Part shown: positions 36,228 through 44,998 of the stretch, piece by piece
Numbering within the stretch: position 1 is the first letter of the stretch
How the letters are laid out: each line of letters begins with the position of its first letter
Source: Colwellia sp.
GTDB lineage: Bacteria > Pseudomonadota > Gammaproteobacteria > Enterobacterales > Alteromonadaceae
DNA length: 64,000 nt
Assembly: GCA_013215465.1 (NCBI GenBank)
Contig: JABSOW010000002.1
Coordinates: forward strand, 124,001-188,000
Direction of reading: 5' to 3'
Program-made: the position numbers and the translations under genes
The notes under the pieces: generated by a model
The model's input: the letters and a program-made list of their open reading frames with translations, nothing else
The model's database searches: none
Told to the model about the DNA's origin: nothing

Positions 36228-37406
36228 TTACTTATTCTCAGCTCTTTGTTCTAAAATCTCTACAGCAGGTAGCTTCTTCCCTTCTAAGAACTCTAAAAAA
36301 GCACCGCCACCAGTGGAAATATAAGATATTTTATCTTTAATGCCATATTTATCAACCGCGGCTAAAGTATCACCGCCACCTGCAATTGAAAAAGCAGCAC
36401 TGTCAGCAATAGCATGAGAAATAACTTCAGTACCTTTTGCAAAGGCGTCCATTTCAAATACACCTACCGGACCATTCCATAAAATAGTGCCGGCTGACTT
36501 AATAATTTCAGCCACTTTTTTTGCAGTTTCTGGACCATAGTCAATAATGTTATCAAGTGCATCAACCTCCGACGCTAATTTTATTACCGTAGCAGAATCA
36601 TGTTTCCAGTCGTTAAACCCATCGCGGGTAACGGTAACGTCGTCAGCAAAAATAACTTGAGTCTCTGCGCATAAACGTTGTGCTTCTGGGATTAAATCAG
36701 CTTCGTATAATGATTTTCCTACTTCATGCCCCGCAGCAGCAACAAAAGTATTTGAAATGCCACCACCAACAATAATAGTGTCAGCAATCTTTGATAGTGA
36801 ATCTAATACGGTCAGTTTAGTGGATACCTTTGAACCACCCACAATAGCGACAAGGGGACGAGCTGGGTTGTCTAACGCTTTACCTAAGGCATTTAATTCA
36901 CCAGTTAATAATGGGCCTGCACAAGCTATGGGAGCAAATTTAGCTACGCCATGGGTACTGGCTTGGGCGCGATGTGCTGTACCAAAAGCGTCCATTACAA
37001 AAATATCGCAAAGGGCGGCTAGTTGTTGGGCTAAAGCATCATCATTTTTCTTTTCGCCTTGATTGAAGCGAACATTTTCAAAAATAACTAATTCACCAGT
37101 GGCAACTTCAACGCCAGATAAATAATCTGTTACTAGACGTACTGGGTAGTTAAGAGCTGCGGCTAGGTAATCTGCAACAGGCTTAAGAGAATATTCTGCA
37201 TTATATTCACCTTCGGTTGGACGACCAAGGTGTGACATTACCATCACCTTTGCACCGGCTTCTAATGCTAGCTTTATCGTCGGTAAGGCTGCTTGTAAGC
37301 GTGCATCAGAGGTGATTTTACCTTCTTGTATAGGTACGTTTAAATCTTCACGTATAAGAACACGTTTTCCGGCTAAGCTTAGCTCAGCCATGTTAATAAT
37401 AGACAT
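36228..37406 (-). CDS. pgk: Phosphoglycerate kinase
   Basis: Pgk interconverts 1,3-bisphosphoglycerate and 3-phosphoglycerate with ATP. The 392 residues include [61 protein letters not shown] and the C-terminal SISGGGDT-like [12 protein letters not shown], a full family pattern. Length is typical (E. coli 387). It begins 20 bp after rdgC, so they may share a transcript, an uncommon pairing, and fda follows downstream. Confidence 0.97.
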   Translation of the reverse strand: MSIINMAELSLAGKRVLIREDLNVPIQEGKITSDARLQAALPTIKLALEAGAKVMVMSHLGRPTEGEYNAEYSLKPVADYLAAALNYPVRLVTDYLSGVEVATGELVIFENVRFNQGEKKNDDALAQQLAALCDIFVMDAFGTAHRAQASTHGVAKFAPIACAGPLLTGELNALGKALDNPARPLVAIVGGSKVSTKLTVLDSLSKIADTIIVGGGISNTFVAAAGHEVGKSLYEADLIPEAQRLCAETQVIFADDVTVTRDGFNDWKHDSATVIKLASEVDALDNIIDYGPETAKKVAEIIKSAGTILWNGPVGVFEMDAFAKGTEVISHAIADSAAFSIAGGGDTLAAVDKYGIKDKISYISTGGGAFLEFLEGKKLPAVEILEQRAENK

Positions 37407-37426
37407 TTTTTAAGGCTCCAAAAAAG

Positions 37427-38350
37427 TTAATCTTTTTCTAATAAATCAGTAGTTTTCAATGAAAATTCAGCTAATAAATCGTGAATAAAGCGGTTTAATT
37501 CACCTGCCATTAAGGCAAAGTCGGCATCTAATTTAGCAATAATATCGTCACTGTCAATGTCATCATTTTGCTCTTGAATAACATCAAAAAACTTAATGCG
37601 TTTTATGGCTAAATCATCACAAAGAATAAAAGACAGTGATTCATCCCATTCCATGGCGACTTTCACCATAAATTTGTCGGCATCTAAATGGGATTTAATT
37701 TCATCGCTATCAAGGTCTTGGTTTTTTACTCGAATTACAGCGCCGTCATCGCCCATCGCGTTAAATTCAGCTTCCATTCCTAAAGTGAATTTTGGTCCTA
37801 AATTTTTCTTAATCAACCAGTCGGTCATGGTTTCATCTGCGGCAACGTCAGGCTCTAAGCTAGTTACGGGTAATGTTCCTAGTACTTTTCTTAGTAGCGC
37901 TAGTAAATCTTCTGCTTTACCACGAGAGCTTGAATTAATAACAATAATATTGTCTTTAGGGCTAATATAAGCATGAGTGTCTGAAATACGTGAGAAAGCG
38001 CGCGGTAATAATTCGAAAGTAATATCTTCTTTAAATTGTTCTCTTTCTTTTTTAGTTGCGCCGCGACCTTGTTCTTGTTCAAGTAAATTGATTTTTTCTT
38101 CAACCATATCTTTGATCACAGAGGCGGGTAATATTTTCTCTTCTTTACGAGCACAAATTAAGAAATTGTCGTTGGCACAATGAACACTTGAATCACCGTG
38201 TTTTCCTAGGGCATTTACCCAACCAAAATGCGCTAATTCAGTAGAGCCACAGGGAGTAAAAAGGTGTTCGCAGAGGTGTTTTTCTAACGTTTCTTCTGAC
38301 CATTTAAAAGGTCGAGTGAAAGCGAAAAAGTATAGGTTCTTAAACCACAT
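37427..38350 (-). CDS. rdgC: Recombination-associated protein RdgC
   Basis: RdgC forms a ring dimer on DNA and inhibits RecA activities in E. coli. The start MWFKNLYFFAFTRPF, GSTELAHFGWVNALGKHG, LLPRAFSRISDTHAYISP and INSSSRGKAEDLLALLRKVLG fit the family, and length (307) is close to the usual 303. It precedes pgk on the same strand. Confidence 0.95.
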   Translation of the reverse strand: MWFKNLYFFAFTRPFKWSEETLEKHLCEHLFTPCGSTELAHFGWVNALGKHGDSSVHCANDNFLICARKEEKILPASVIKDMVEEKINLLEQEQGRGATKKEREQFKEDITFELLPRAFSRISDTHAYISPKDNIIVINSSSRGKAEDLLALLRKVLGTLPVTSLEPDVAADETMTDWLIKKNLGPKFTLGMEAEFNAMGDDGAVIRVKNQDLDSDEIKSHLDADKFMVKVAMEWDESLSFILCDDLAIKRIKFFDVIQEQNDDIDSDDIIAKLDADFALMAGELNRFIHDLLAEFSLKTTDLLEKD

Positions 38351-38478
38351 AAATTACATCCTAGGCATTGATAGCTTTTGTAAGCTGTTTTTAAAAAAAC
38401 TATGATACCTGAAAAGTGTATGCTCAAACAACTTCAATTAGCGGAGAAAGAGACACTTATGACATGTCATTCACCTGT

Positions 38479-40230
38479 TTATTGGTAGCGCATATCTGGA
38501 AATTCAATATGATAGCTTAAGCCACCATCATCTTCATTTTTCACGGCAATACTACCATTGAGTGAATCGATAACAAGCTGTTGAATAATGTGTGTACCCA
38601 ACCCGGTACCACCTTGATCGCTTTTAGTTGTGTAGAATTGTTCAAATAATCTCTCTAATCCTTCTTTCGTTAGGCCACGGCCATTATCTTTATAATCTAA
38701 ATGTAAGGTTTGCTGATGTAAGCGAATATCAATTGTTATTTCACCCTGGTCTATATTTTCAAAGCCATGAATGATTGAATTAATTATTAAGTTAATAATT
38801 ATTTGCGCTATAGCGCCAGGGTGACTCGATATTTCAATGCTTTCGTCACAATTGATTTTGATGCAGTGGTTGGTTTTCTTTAATTTAGGGTGTAATGATT
38901 GAATTATTTCATTAAGGTATTTTGACACAATAATTAACCGAGTTTTATTACTGGTTTGATCAACAGCTACATGTTTAAAACTAGTAATTAGATCAGAAGC
39001 TCTATTTAAATTACTGATAAGTAATTCAGTACTTTGGTGTGCATTTTCGATGAAACTTGCTATACCTTTTTTCGATAACTTATGTTGGTTAAAATCTTGT
39101 TTTAGCCGAACTAGTAAATCTAACAAATAACTGGTTGAGGTGATGCTTATACCGATAGGCGTATTAATTTCATGAGATATTTCAGCCCCCAACATACCTA
39201 AAGATGCCATTTTCTCGGATTCTAATAGACGCTCTTTGGCTTTATTTAATGCTAAAATAGAGCTTTTTAAATCTTTGTTTGTTGCTGTTAGGTTTTTTTC
39301 GGTTCTACTTCGACGAATATTTTCATCCTGCAATGTTTGTTTTTGTTGCCGTAACTCTTTTTGTTGAACCTCCATTTTAAGCATGGTACTACTTAATGAT
39401 GAGGTTTTGCGGGCGACCTCTTGTTCAAGCTGAATATTTTGCTCGTCTAATTGCTCTTTTGCTGCGTTTGTTTCTAACTGCGAGCTGGCTAATTTGTCTT
39501 TAAAGTCAATTAATTCATCGATCAAATTATTATAAGCATCTTCAAGAACATTTAATTCATTTTTTTTATAATTCATTGAGTGAAGTTTAGATGCTTCAGG
39601 ATCATCTAAATCCACTTGACTAATTTGGTCGGTTAACTCTTGTAAAGGGGTCGTTAATAATTTATTAAATGCTAAGGTAAATAGAAAAACTAAAAAAGCG
39701 GTTTTAACGATGGCATTACCAATTAGAAAATAAATACCTACTTCTATTCGGCTAAAAATAACAGCATTGCTCGATAATAAGGTCACTCGACCTACCGAAG
39801 TAGTACGACCTGAAAATTCAAAAATTAATGGGAAAGAATGACCAAACAAACCTTCAGTAAGTGAGCTAATTCCTTTGGCTTCACCATTTAAGATGTTATC
39901 ACTATCTAATTTTAATTTATCAGGTGAAATTATCTCACCTAATTGCGTAATGATATTATTAGCTTCATCAGTAATAGTTATGCCTTTTATCATTGGAATT
40001 GCAATTAAACCCTCTGAAATATCAATGGCTTGTTGTGTGTTTAACTCCCATACAGCACGGGTTAAACTACCACTTATTGTTTTTTCTAAGGTAAGAAGTT
40101 CGCTATTGATATGGTTTTTAGTATTCCAATACTCCACAATTATTTGAATGCCAGTGACGCTCACCGTTAATATAAAATAAAAAGAAAGTACTCTGGTAAG
40201 GAGCTTGCGTGAAATACTCGTTATTTTCAT
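38479..40230 (-). CDS. Membrane sensor histidine kinase
   Basis: From the ATG at 40230 the protein has 583 residues; an in-frame TTG at 40254 is less likely. Transmembrane helices lie near residues 13-35 and about 170-195 around a periplasmic domain (ESELLTLEKTISGSL-type region), then HAMP, a long coiled coil (about 240-345, rich in Glu, Gln and Lys), HisKA-like GMLGAEISHEINTPIGI and HATPase with INLIINSIIHGF, DNGRGL and GGTGLGTHII. This is the four-helix 'SHEINTPI' group of kinases that follow coiled coils. No response regulator adjoins. It diverges from the porin gene, with 267 bp between them. Confidence 0.88.
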   Translation of the reverse strand: MKITSISRKLLTRVLSFYFILTVSVTGIQIIVEYWNTKNHINSELLTLEKTISGSLTRAVWELNTQQAIDISEGLIAIPMIKGITITDEANNIITQLGEIISPDKLKLDSDNILNGEAKGISSLTEGLFGHSFPLIFEFSGRTTSVGRVTLLSSNAVIFSRIEVGIYFLIGNAIVKTAFLVFLFTLAFNKLLTTPLQELTDQISQVDLDDPEASKLHSMNYKKNELNVLEDAYNNLIDELIDFKDKLASSQLETNAAKEQLDEQNIQLEQEVARKTSSLSSTMLKMEVQQKELRQQKQTLQDENIRRSRTEKNLTATNKDLKSSILALNKAKERLLESEKMASLGMLGAEISHEINTPIGISITSTSYLLDLLVRLKQDFNQHKLSKKGIASFIENAHQSTELLISNLNRASDLITSFKHVAVDQTSNKTRLIIVSKYLNEIIQSLHPKLKKTNHCIKINCDESIEISSHPGAIAQIIINLIINSIIHGFENIDQGEITIDIRLHQQTLHLDYKDNGRGLTKEGLERLFEQFYTTKSDQGGTGLGTHIIQQLVIDSLNGSIAVKNEDDGGLSYHIEFPDMRYQ

Positions 40231-40389
40231 GTGGTTTAACTTAAACTCATGCAAGGTTGAATTGTTAGTTTTTTTATTTTAGTTAGTTCTACGCTAGAAC
40301 CAACTTTTTCTAGAAAAATTAATAAAAAATTAACATTCATGGTCTAAACCGTTTTTTAATAAAATAAACATTATTGGAAATATGCCGCT

Positions 40390-40407
40390 TTGTCATATTA
40401 ATGTAAT
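40390..40407 (+). promoter_or_regulatory. Possible PhoB box before the porin gene
   Basis: TTGTCAT (40390-40396), ATTA, ATGTAAT (40401-40407) fits the 7-4-7 layout, with mismatches in the second heptamer. It lies 90 bp before the porin start. Weak on its own; listed because outer-membrane porins are frequent PhoB targets. Confidence 0.28.
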
Positions 40408-40497
40408 AAAATAATAATAGCATAGCAATCAGTCAGTTTAGAACTTGTTATTAATTGAAAATAGCAATAAAAATTATTTATAAAAAAGGTTTACCAC

Positions 40498-41448
40498 ATG
40501 AAACTAGTTAAAAATACTCTTGCATTAACAATATGCTCAATTATAGCGTTACCAACATTAGCAGCCAATGTTGATATATATGGTCGTGCAGATGTCTCTT
40601 TGCAATCATCGGATAAAGGCGACGGTAGCTTTAGTGAAGTTAACAGTAACGCTTCACGTATTGGTTTTAAAGGTAATCACAAGCTAAATGATGACTTAAC
40701 CGTTATTTATAAAGCTGAGTTTGAAGTAGATATTGATGGTGATGGCGATGTATTTAAAGCACGTAACCAATATATTGGTTTGAGAGGTGCATTTGGTGAA
40801 GTTTTACTTGGTAAAAATGACTCTATGTTAAAACAGTCTCAAGGTAAAACAGATTTATTTAGTGACCTTAATGGCGATATTAAACGTCTATGGGTTGGTG
40901 AAAACCGTTTAAGTGATACCCTTACCTATAAGTCACCAAAGTTTAATGGTTTTCAATTAGGCGTTACTTATATGGCGGAAGATGAAGTTGATGGTGAAGA
41001 CGCTTTTTCTATCGCTGCTTTATATGGTGACAAAAAGTTAAAAAAATCTAAGATATATGCCTCAATAGCGATGGACTCAGAAGTCAAAGGTAAGTCAAAG
41101 GATGGTGCCGCAAGTGGTTACTTTGATACGGTAAGAGCAACGGTACAAGGTAAAATTTCTGGTGTTACTTTAGGTCTAATGTTACAAAATCAAGAGAATA
41201 TTGATACGGGTGCTGAAATGGACGGTTTTATGATCTCAGCAAAATACTCATTGGGTGCAGCTACGCTAAAAGGTCAGTATCAAGTTGCTGACCATAAAGA
41301 TGCTGAGAAAAACACCGGTATCACCGCAGGCATAGATTACAAATTAGCAAAAAACACCAAGCTTTATGCTTTCTATACTACCTTTGATATCAAAACAGAT
41401 AACAGAGACGAAGATTACTTAGCGGCAGGCATTCAATACAAATTCTAA
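40498..41448 (+). CDS. Outer-membrane porin (general Gram-negative porin)
   Basis: The 316-residue protein has a signal peptide (MKLVKNTLALTICSIIALPT, cleavage after LAA near residue 23), then NVDIYGRADVSLQ, typical of OmpU/OmpC-like porins, a SNASRIGFKGNHKLNDDL strand, RNQYIGLRGAFGEVLLGKND with the eyelet region, and a C-terminal IQYKF with terminal Phe for BAM recognition. It is predicted to be a 16-strand trimeric porin for small solutes. It has its own terminator. Confidence 0.92.
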   Translation: MKLVKNTLALTICSIIALPTLAANVDIYGRADVSLQSSDKGDGSFSEVNSNASRIGFKGNHKLNDDLTVIYKAEFEVDIDGDGDVFKARNQYIGLRGAFGEVLLGKNDSMLKQSQGKTDLFSDLNGDIKRLWVGENRLSDTLTYKSPKFNGFQLGVTYMAEDEVDGEDAFSIAALYGDKKLKKSKIYASIAMDSEVKGKSKDGAASGYFDTVRATVQGKISGVTLGLMLQNQENIDTGAEMDGFMISAKYSLGAATLKGQYQVADHKDAEKNTGITAGIDYKLAKNTKLYAFYTTFDIKTDNRDEDYLAAGIQYKF

Positions 41449-41532
41449 TAAATATACTTGTTATATAGACAGAATAGCGCTTAGTTTTAATGATCAAATC
41501 ATAATAAAACCTTTCAGTTAGATTTTGTTAGT

Positions 41533-41565
41533 AAAAAGCACCACTCATTATGTTTGGTGCTTTTT
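41533..41565 (+). terminator. Terminator of the porin gene
   Basis: AAAAAGCACCA (41533-41543) pairs with TGGTGCTTTTT (41555-41565). It lies about 85 bp after the porin stop, and the mirrored A-run allows it to act on the converging norF-like gene as well. Confidence 0.88.
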
Positions 41566-41616
41566 CTTTATGGGGTTTGAATGAAATAATTAATGTTGAA
41601 TAGTTCAGTTTAAAGT

Positions 41617-41871
41617 TTAGTAAAAAGCACTAATGATGATCATTAACGGGAATATTATAAAATAGAGTCGCATTAAGAAGCGTAAATTCTTGTTGGCAGC
41701 TTTTAATTCCATAAAATTATCAATCACCACAAAGCCTTTGTAAATAACAGTAAAGGCTATTAATACATTTACCAATGCTGTTGAGGCAAACTGCTCACCT
41801 AAAAAAGTATTAAACAGCGTGATCGCAATCAGCGCTAATAAGTAATATTCTAATTTTCCTAGGTATTTCAT
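41617..41871 (-). CDS. Small membrane protein, NorF / cytochrome oxidase subunit IV-like
   Basis: Starting from the ATG at 41871, which has an AGGTG-type ribosome site (an in-frame GTG at 41880 is the alternative), the protein has 84 residues with three hydrophobic helices. The first residues MKYLGKLEYYLLALIAITLF and LMRLYFIIFPLMIIISAF fit the COX4/NorF-type family, small membrane proteins paired with NorE. It follows the NorE-like gene immediately. No nor or cox catalytic subunit is in the window. Confidence 0.65.
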   Translation of the reverse strand: MKYLGKLEYYLLALIAITLFNTFLGEQFASTALVNVLIAFTVIYKGFVVIDNFMELKAANKNLRFLMRLYFIIFPLMIIISAFY

Positions 41872-41880
41872 TATAATCAC

Positions 41881-42498
41881 CTACCTAAGTACATATAATA
41901 ATGGAAAAATAAGGATCCACATTAAATCTATCATATGCCAATACACGGCCAATGCTTCTAAACCAGAGTTCTCTTTCGCTGAGTAAGCGCCACTTCTTAA
42001 TCTAAATATTACCCATAAAATAGCACACGAAGCCCAACCGACATGGAGGAAATGATTGAAAGTCATATAGTAATAGACGGTAAAAAATTCACTGGTAGTG
42101 GGGCCAAATCCCTGTAAGTCATTCCAATGAAATTCCCATGTTTTTATCATTAAATATAAACAGCCACAGGCAAAGGCAAGCCATAAATAACGTTCACATT
42201 TGATCAAGTTATCCAATCGAATAAAACTCATTGCTTTAGCCATAAAATAGCTACTAGACAATAAAACGATGGTATTGGTTACACCTAACGAGGTATGTAA
42301 ACTTTGTGGTCCTTGTGCAAAAACGTCAGGGTAATAGAACTTAGCAATAAAGTAAGCAGCAAAAAAAATACCGAACTCAGTCAGTTCAGACAATATGCCC
42401 ACCCAAATAGGAATGTTTCCGGGAATTCTTCCTGCGTGTTTTTCACTCCATGATTTAGGGAAAATACCAAGTGAATTATTTATATGGTTACTTTTCAT
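41881..42498 (-). CDS. NorE-like / cytochrome c oxidase subunit III family protein
   Basis: The 205-residue protein has five predicted helices and the motifs of the COX3/NorE family: PGNIPIWVGILSELTEFGIF, NTIVLLSSSYFMAKAM, FYVYY-type segment TVYYYMTFNHFLHVGW and the end EALAVYWHMIDLMWILIFPLL, including the conserved YWHxxDxxW. NorE accompanies nitric oxide reductase in denitrifiers, with an accessory and not catalytic role. The gene pair is isolated here: no norCB, nosZ or nir genes are nearby. It is bordered by a degraded SDR gene upstream. Confidence 0.78.
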   Translation of the reverse strand: MKSNHINNSLGIFPKSWSEKHAGRIPGNIPIWVGILSELTEFGIFFAAYFIAKFYYPDVFAQGPQSLHTSLGVTNTIVLLSSSYFMAKAMSFIRLDNLIKCERYLWLAFACGCLYLMIKTWEFHWNDLQGFGPTTSEFFTVYYYMTFNHFLHVGWASCAILWVIFRLRSGAYSAKENSGLEALAVYWHMIDLMWILIFPLLYVLR

Positions 42499-42517
42499 AT
42501 GTTATTCAATTAATTAA

Positions 42518-42756
42518 GGCGTAACCCGCATTATTTACGAGTACATCTATTTTACCTTGTTAGTTATTAATCGTATTTATTGCAACTTTGATACTTTGAC
42601 TACCGGTTTAATCAAGAGCCATCACATTAAGTCTGATGGCAAATTTAGCTGGAACTCTAGTACCCGCGTAAACAATATACTCCTGTTGTGCGAGAAAAAT
42701 GGGGGAACCCTACCAATACCTGAACTCGCGCCAGTGACAAATACTACTTTTGTCAC
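42518..42756 (-). pseudogene. Degraded short-chain dehydrogenase/reductase gene
   Basis: On the minus strand, GTGACAAAAGTAG at 42756 starts VTKVVFVTGASSGIGR, an SDR nucleotide-binding start. After a frameshift the next frame reads VYAGTRVPAKFAIRLNVMAL, D, stop, TGSQSIKVAINTINN, stop, QGKIDVLVNNAGYA. These are SDR blocks in the right order, including the VNNAG motif. The gene carries one frameshift and two stops, and breaks off after NNAGYA about 20 bp from the norE-like start. The catalytic YxxxK part is gone. Confidence 0.85.
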
Positions 42757-42770
42757 TTAAGTTTTACTCG

Positions 42771-43125
42771 TGGATTGCAGTCATAGTAATTATGTTACAT
42801 AGTTGAGCTTTTTAGCATTGAGCGAGATCATGTTTTCCTTCATTACTCTACCAAAGATGTCATTTTTTAGGGGGGATGTAGGATGTTGCGACTAGAAAAT
42901 GCTGTATAGTTTTTTTCGTTTATCAGCCACAAGGAAAGAGGGATGGATTCGTATTCGATGCTTTACTGAAATCCAATAGAAAAATTTAACTTTGCAGTTA
43001 AGGCTTAGTTTATTCCTTTGGGAATAAAAGCTACCTACTGCGAAGTCGAACATGGGAATTACTGTTCAAAAGGTGACGACTTGGTGTAGGTGAAGCTAGG
43101 ATTATAAGTCTGGTTATCTATCAAG
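42771..43125. other. Intergenic stretch without a recognisable gene
   Basis: AT-rich, with a small perfect hairpin TTTATTCC-TTTG-GGAATAAA at 43009-43028. It has no T-run on either strand, so I do not call it a terminator. No other feature seen. Confidence 0.5.
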
Positions 43126-43917
43126 TTATTTAAACACAACTCGATTGCGGCCAGCGTCCTTTGCTTGATAGAGAGCGTCATCAGCTCTAGCGATAAGTTT
43201 AGTTATATCTTGCTGGTCATTTTTGGGAGAATAGCTAGTAACACCGCAACTTACGGTAATTGAAATTGATAATTCGTCAATCTCAATTGGCTGCGCCGAA
43301 ACTGCCTGGCAGATACGCTGATACGCGATGATAGCACTTTTAGTGTTGTCGACAGGCGTGATAACCAAGAATTCTTCACCACCGTAACGACCTAGTAAAT
43401 CGTGGTCTCGCAGGGCGTCTTTCATACGTTGAGTGACTTCTTTTAAGACCTCATCGCCAATTAAATGTCCGTAGCTGTCATTAACCTGTTTAAAGTGATC
43501 AATATCGCACATACCAATACACAAAACTTGCTCTTGGCGTTCAATACGTTTAAATTCTTTCGGTAAGGCTGCCATAATCGCACGGCGATTAAGTATGCCT
43601 GTTAGTGCATCATGGCTGGCTAACTCTGTTAGATTTTGTAAGGTGGTATTTAATTTTTTCTGCATTTCAATCATACGCTTACCTACTTGCAAACGTACTT
43701 TTAATTCAGCGCTATCAAAAGGCTTAGATAAGTAATCGCTGGCGCCTTTGCTCAGGCCTTCAACAATATCATCAGAGCTGGTTCTTGACGTTAGCAACAC
43801 TATATAGGCAGGATTTTCAGGATCTTTAGCAATAACACGCTCGCAAACTTCAATGCCATTCATTTTGGGCATTTCCCAATCAAGTAATAACAATTGTGGC
43901 GCATCATCTTGCTGCAT
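43126..43917 (-). CDS. Truncated REC-GGDEF protein (N-terminal receiver half missing)
   Basis: The 263-residue frame starts MQQDDAPQLLLLDWEMPKMN, that is, in the middle of a receiver domain at the phospho-acceptor Asp. The acidic pair and first two beta strands are missing. It continues through TSRTSS, SKPFDS and a GGDEF domain with RYGGEEFLVIT, DIDHFKQVNDSYGH and a complete C-terminus. Bases just upstream, read in this frame, give EQAWQI, matching the receiver part EDGQAAWQLM of the neighbouring protein, so the original receiver was longer and lost its 5' part by deletion. Whether the remaining frame is translated is uncertain; the ATG overlaps the upstream stop by 14 nt. Confidence 0.8.
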   Translation of the reverse strand: MQQDDAPQLLLLDWEMPKMNGIEVCERVIAKDPENPAYIVLLTSRTSSDDIVEGLSKGASDYLSKPFDSAELKVRLQVGKRMIEMQKKLNTTLQNLTELASHDALTGILNRRAIMAALPKEFKRIERQEQVLCIGMCDIDHFKQVNDSYGHLIGDEVLKEVTQRMKDALRDHDLLGRYGGEEFLVITPVDNTKSAIIAYQRICQAVSAQPIEIDELSISITVSCGVTSYSPKNDQQDITKLIARADDALYQAKDAGRNRVVFK

Positions 43918-44998
43918 TATTTGCCATGCTTGTTCCCCCTCTAAATGTATCAGTATAGTCTTGAAGTGCTTGTATATTTTTATTATTGCTTAACATTTCA
44001 CTAATACTAGTGATTAAGCGTGTTTGACCAAACATTTTATTGTTTGAATTTGTGGTTTCTATAATACCATCCGAGTAGGCGTATAATTTATCATTCGCTT
44101 GAAAGCTAATAACTACCATATTATCTAATTGGTCTTTGATAATCCCTAGGGCAGGTCGTGAAGACTTGATACTTTCGCTAAAATGACCATTTCTAAAAAA
44201 TAAAATATCTTCCATGCCGCAATTCCATATCTGTATTGAGTTTCGTTGAGGGTTTACTTCAAGTAATATTGCGGCAAGAAATAATCCGGTAGGCATTTTG
44301 TTACACATATGTTGATTAATTTCATTACCAATATCAGCCATAGTAAAACCCTTGGCAGTCATTTTATAAAAAGTATCTGAAGCAATTGGCCCACCTAATG
44401 CGGCAGTAATTCCATGGCCAGTAAAATCGCCTAATAACACATGTTGCCTGCCGTCAGGGCAACTTGCGGCTAATAAAAGATCACCAGAGGTTTTTTCTAC
44501 CGGCGCTTGTATATAACGAATAAAAGCACTATCAAATGGTGCTCCAGCTTTCATAGCAAGAAGAATGTTTTCCATAATGCCTCGCTCAATATTTAAGGCA
44601 TTATTGGTTTTATGTAATTCGTTTTGTAACTGCAAAACACGTTTTCCTACCGAAAGTCGTACTTGCAGTTCGTCATTATCAAAGGGCTTGGCAATGTAAT
44701 CATTAGCACCATTTTTTAATCCTGCTACTATATCTTGTGTTGCAGTACGCGAGGTTAACAAGATGATATAAGGTGGATTATTCTGAAATTTTTCGCGAAC
44801 ACGCTGACAAAATTCAATACCGCTCATGCGCGGCATTTCCCAGTCTATTAACATTAATTGTGGTGCATCATTGTCCTGCATTAATTGCCATGCCGCTTGA
44901 CCATCCTCTACGGTGATTACCTCGTAACCCCACTTGGCACATACGCTCTGTAAAATTATCCGTGAGGTTTTGTCATCTTCAGCAATGAGTAACTTCAT
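43904..44998 (-). CDS. Response regulator with PP2C/RsbU phosphatase domain, 3' end lost
   Basis: The 364-residue protein has an N-terminal receiver (LIAEDDKTS, LIDWEMPRMSG, TSRTATQD, AKPFDN), a short coiled coil (about 120-150) and an RsbU/SpoIIE-type PP2C phosphatase domain (GDLLLAASCPDGRQHVLLGD, FTGHGITAALGG, YAYSDGIIET). The final part should contain an FRGG..DDIT motif, but it reads DTFRGGTSMANNAAR and stops, so the last DDIT strand is missing. It would dephosphorylate an anti-sigma antagonist. Its ATG overlaps the kinase stop (TAATG). The C-terminus appears altered by the deletion fusing it with the downstream gene. Confidence 0.85.
   Translation of the reverse strand: MKLLIAEDDKTSRIILQSVCAKWGYEVITVEDGQAAWQLMQDNDAPQLMLIDWEMPRMSGIEFCQRVREKFQNNPPYIILLTSRTATQDIVAGLKNGANDYIAKPFDNDELQVRLSVGKRVLQLQNELHKTNNALNIERGIMENILLAMKAGAPFDSAFIRYIQAPVEKTSGDLLLAASCPDGRQHVLLGDFTGHGITAALGGPIASDTFYKMTAKGFTMADIGNEINQHMCNKMPTGLFLAAILLEVNPQRNSIQIWNCGMEDILFFRNGHFSESIKSSRPALGIIKDQLDNMVVISFQANDKLYAYSDGIIETTNSNNKMFGQTRLITSISEMLSNNKNIQALQDYTDTFRGGTSMANNAAR
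43928..43938 (-). other. Deletion junction between two response-regulator genes
   Basis: Minus-strand GGGGAACAAGC is shared by two expected contexts: the phosphatase end (aga ggg gga aca agc: RGGTS) and the REC-GGDEF receiver (ggg gaa caa gca: G EQA). A deletion between two such 11-base copies would explain both the missing phosphatase 3' end and the missing receiver 5' half. Confidence 0.6.

Noticed and set aside
43009..43028. Small perfect hairpin as terminator of the REC-GGDEF gene
   Set aside because: No T-run on the relevant strand, AT-rich stem and about 100 bp from the stop.
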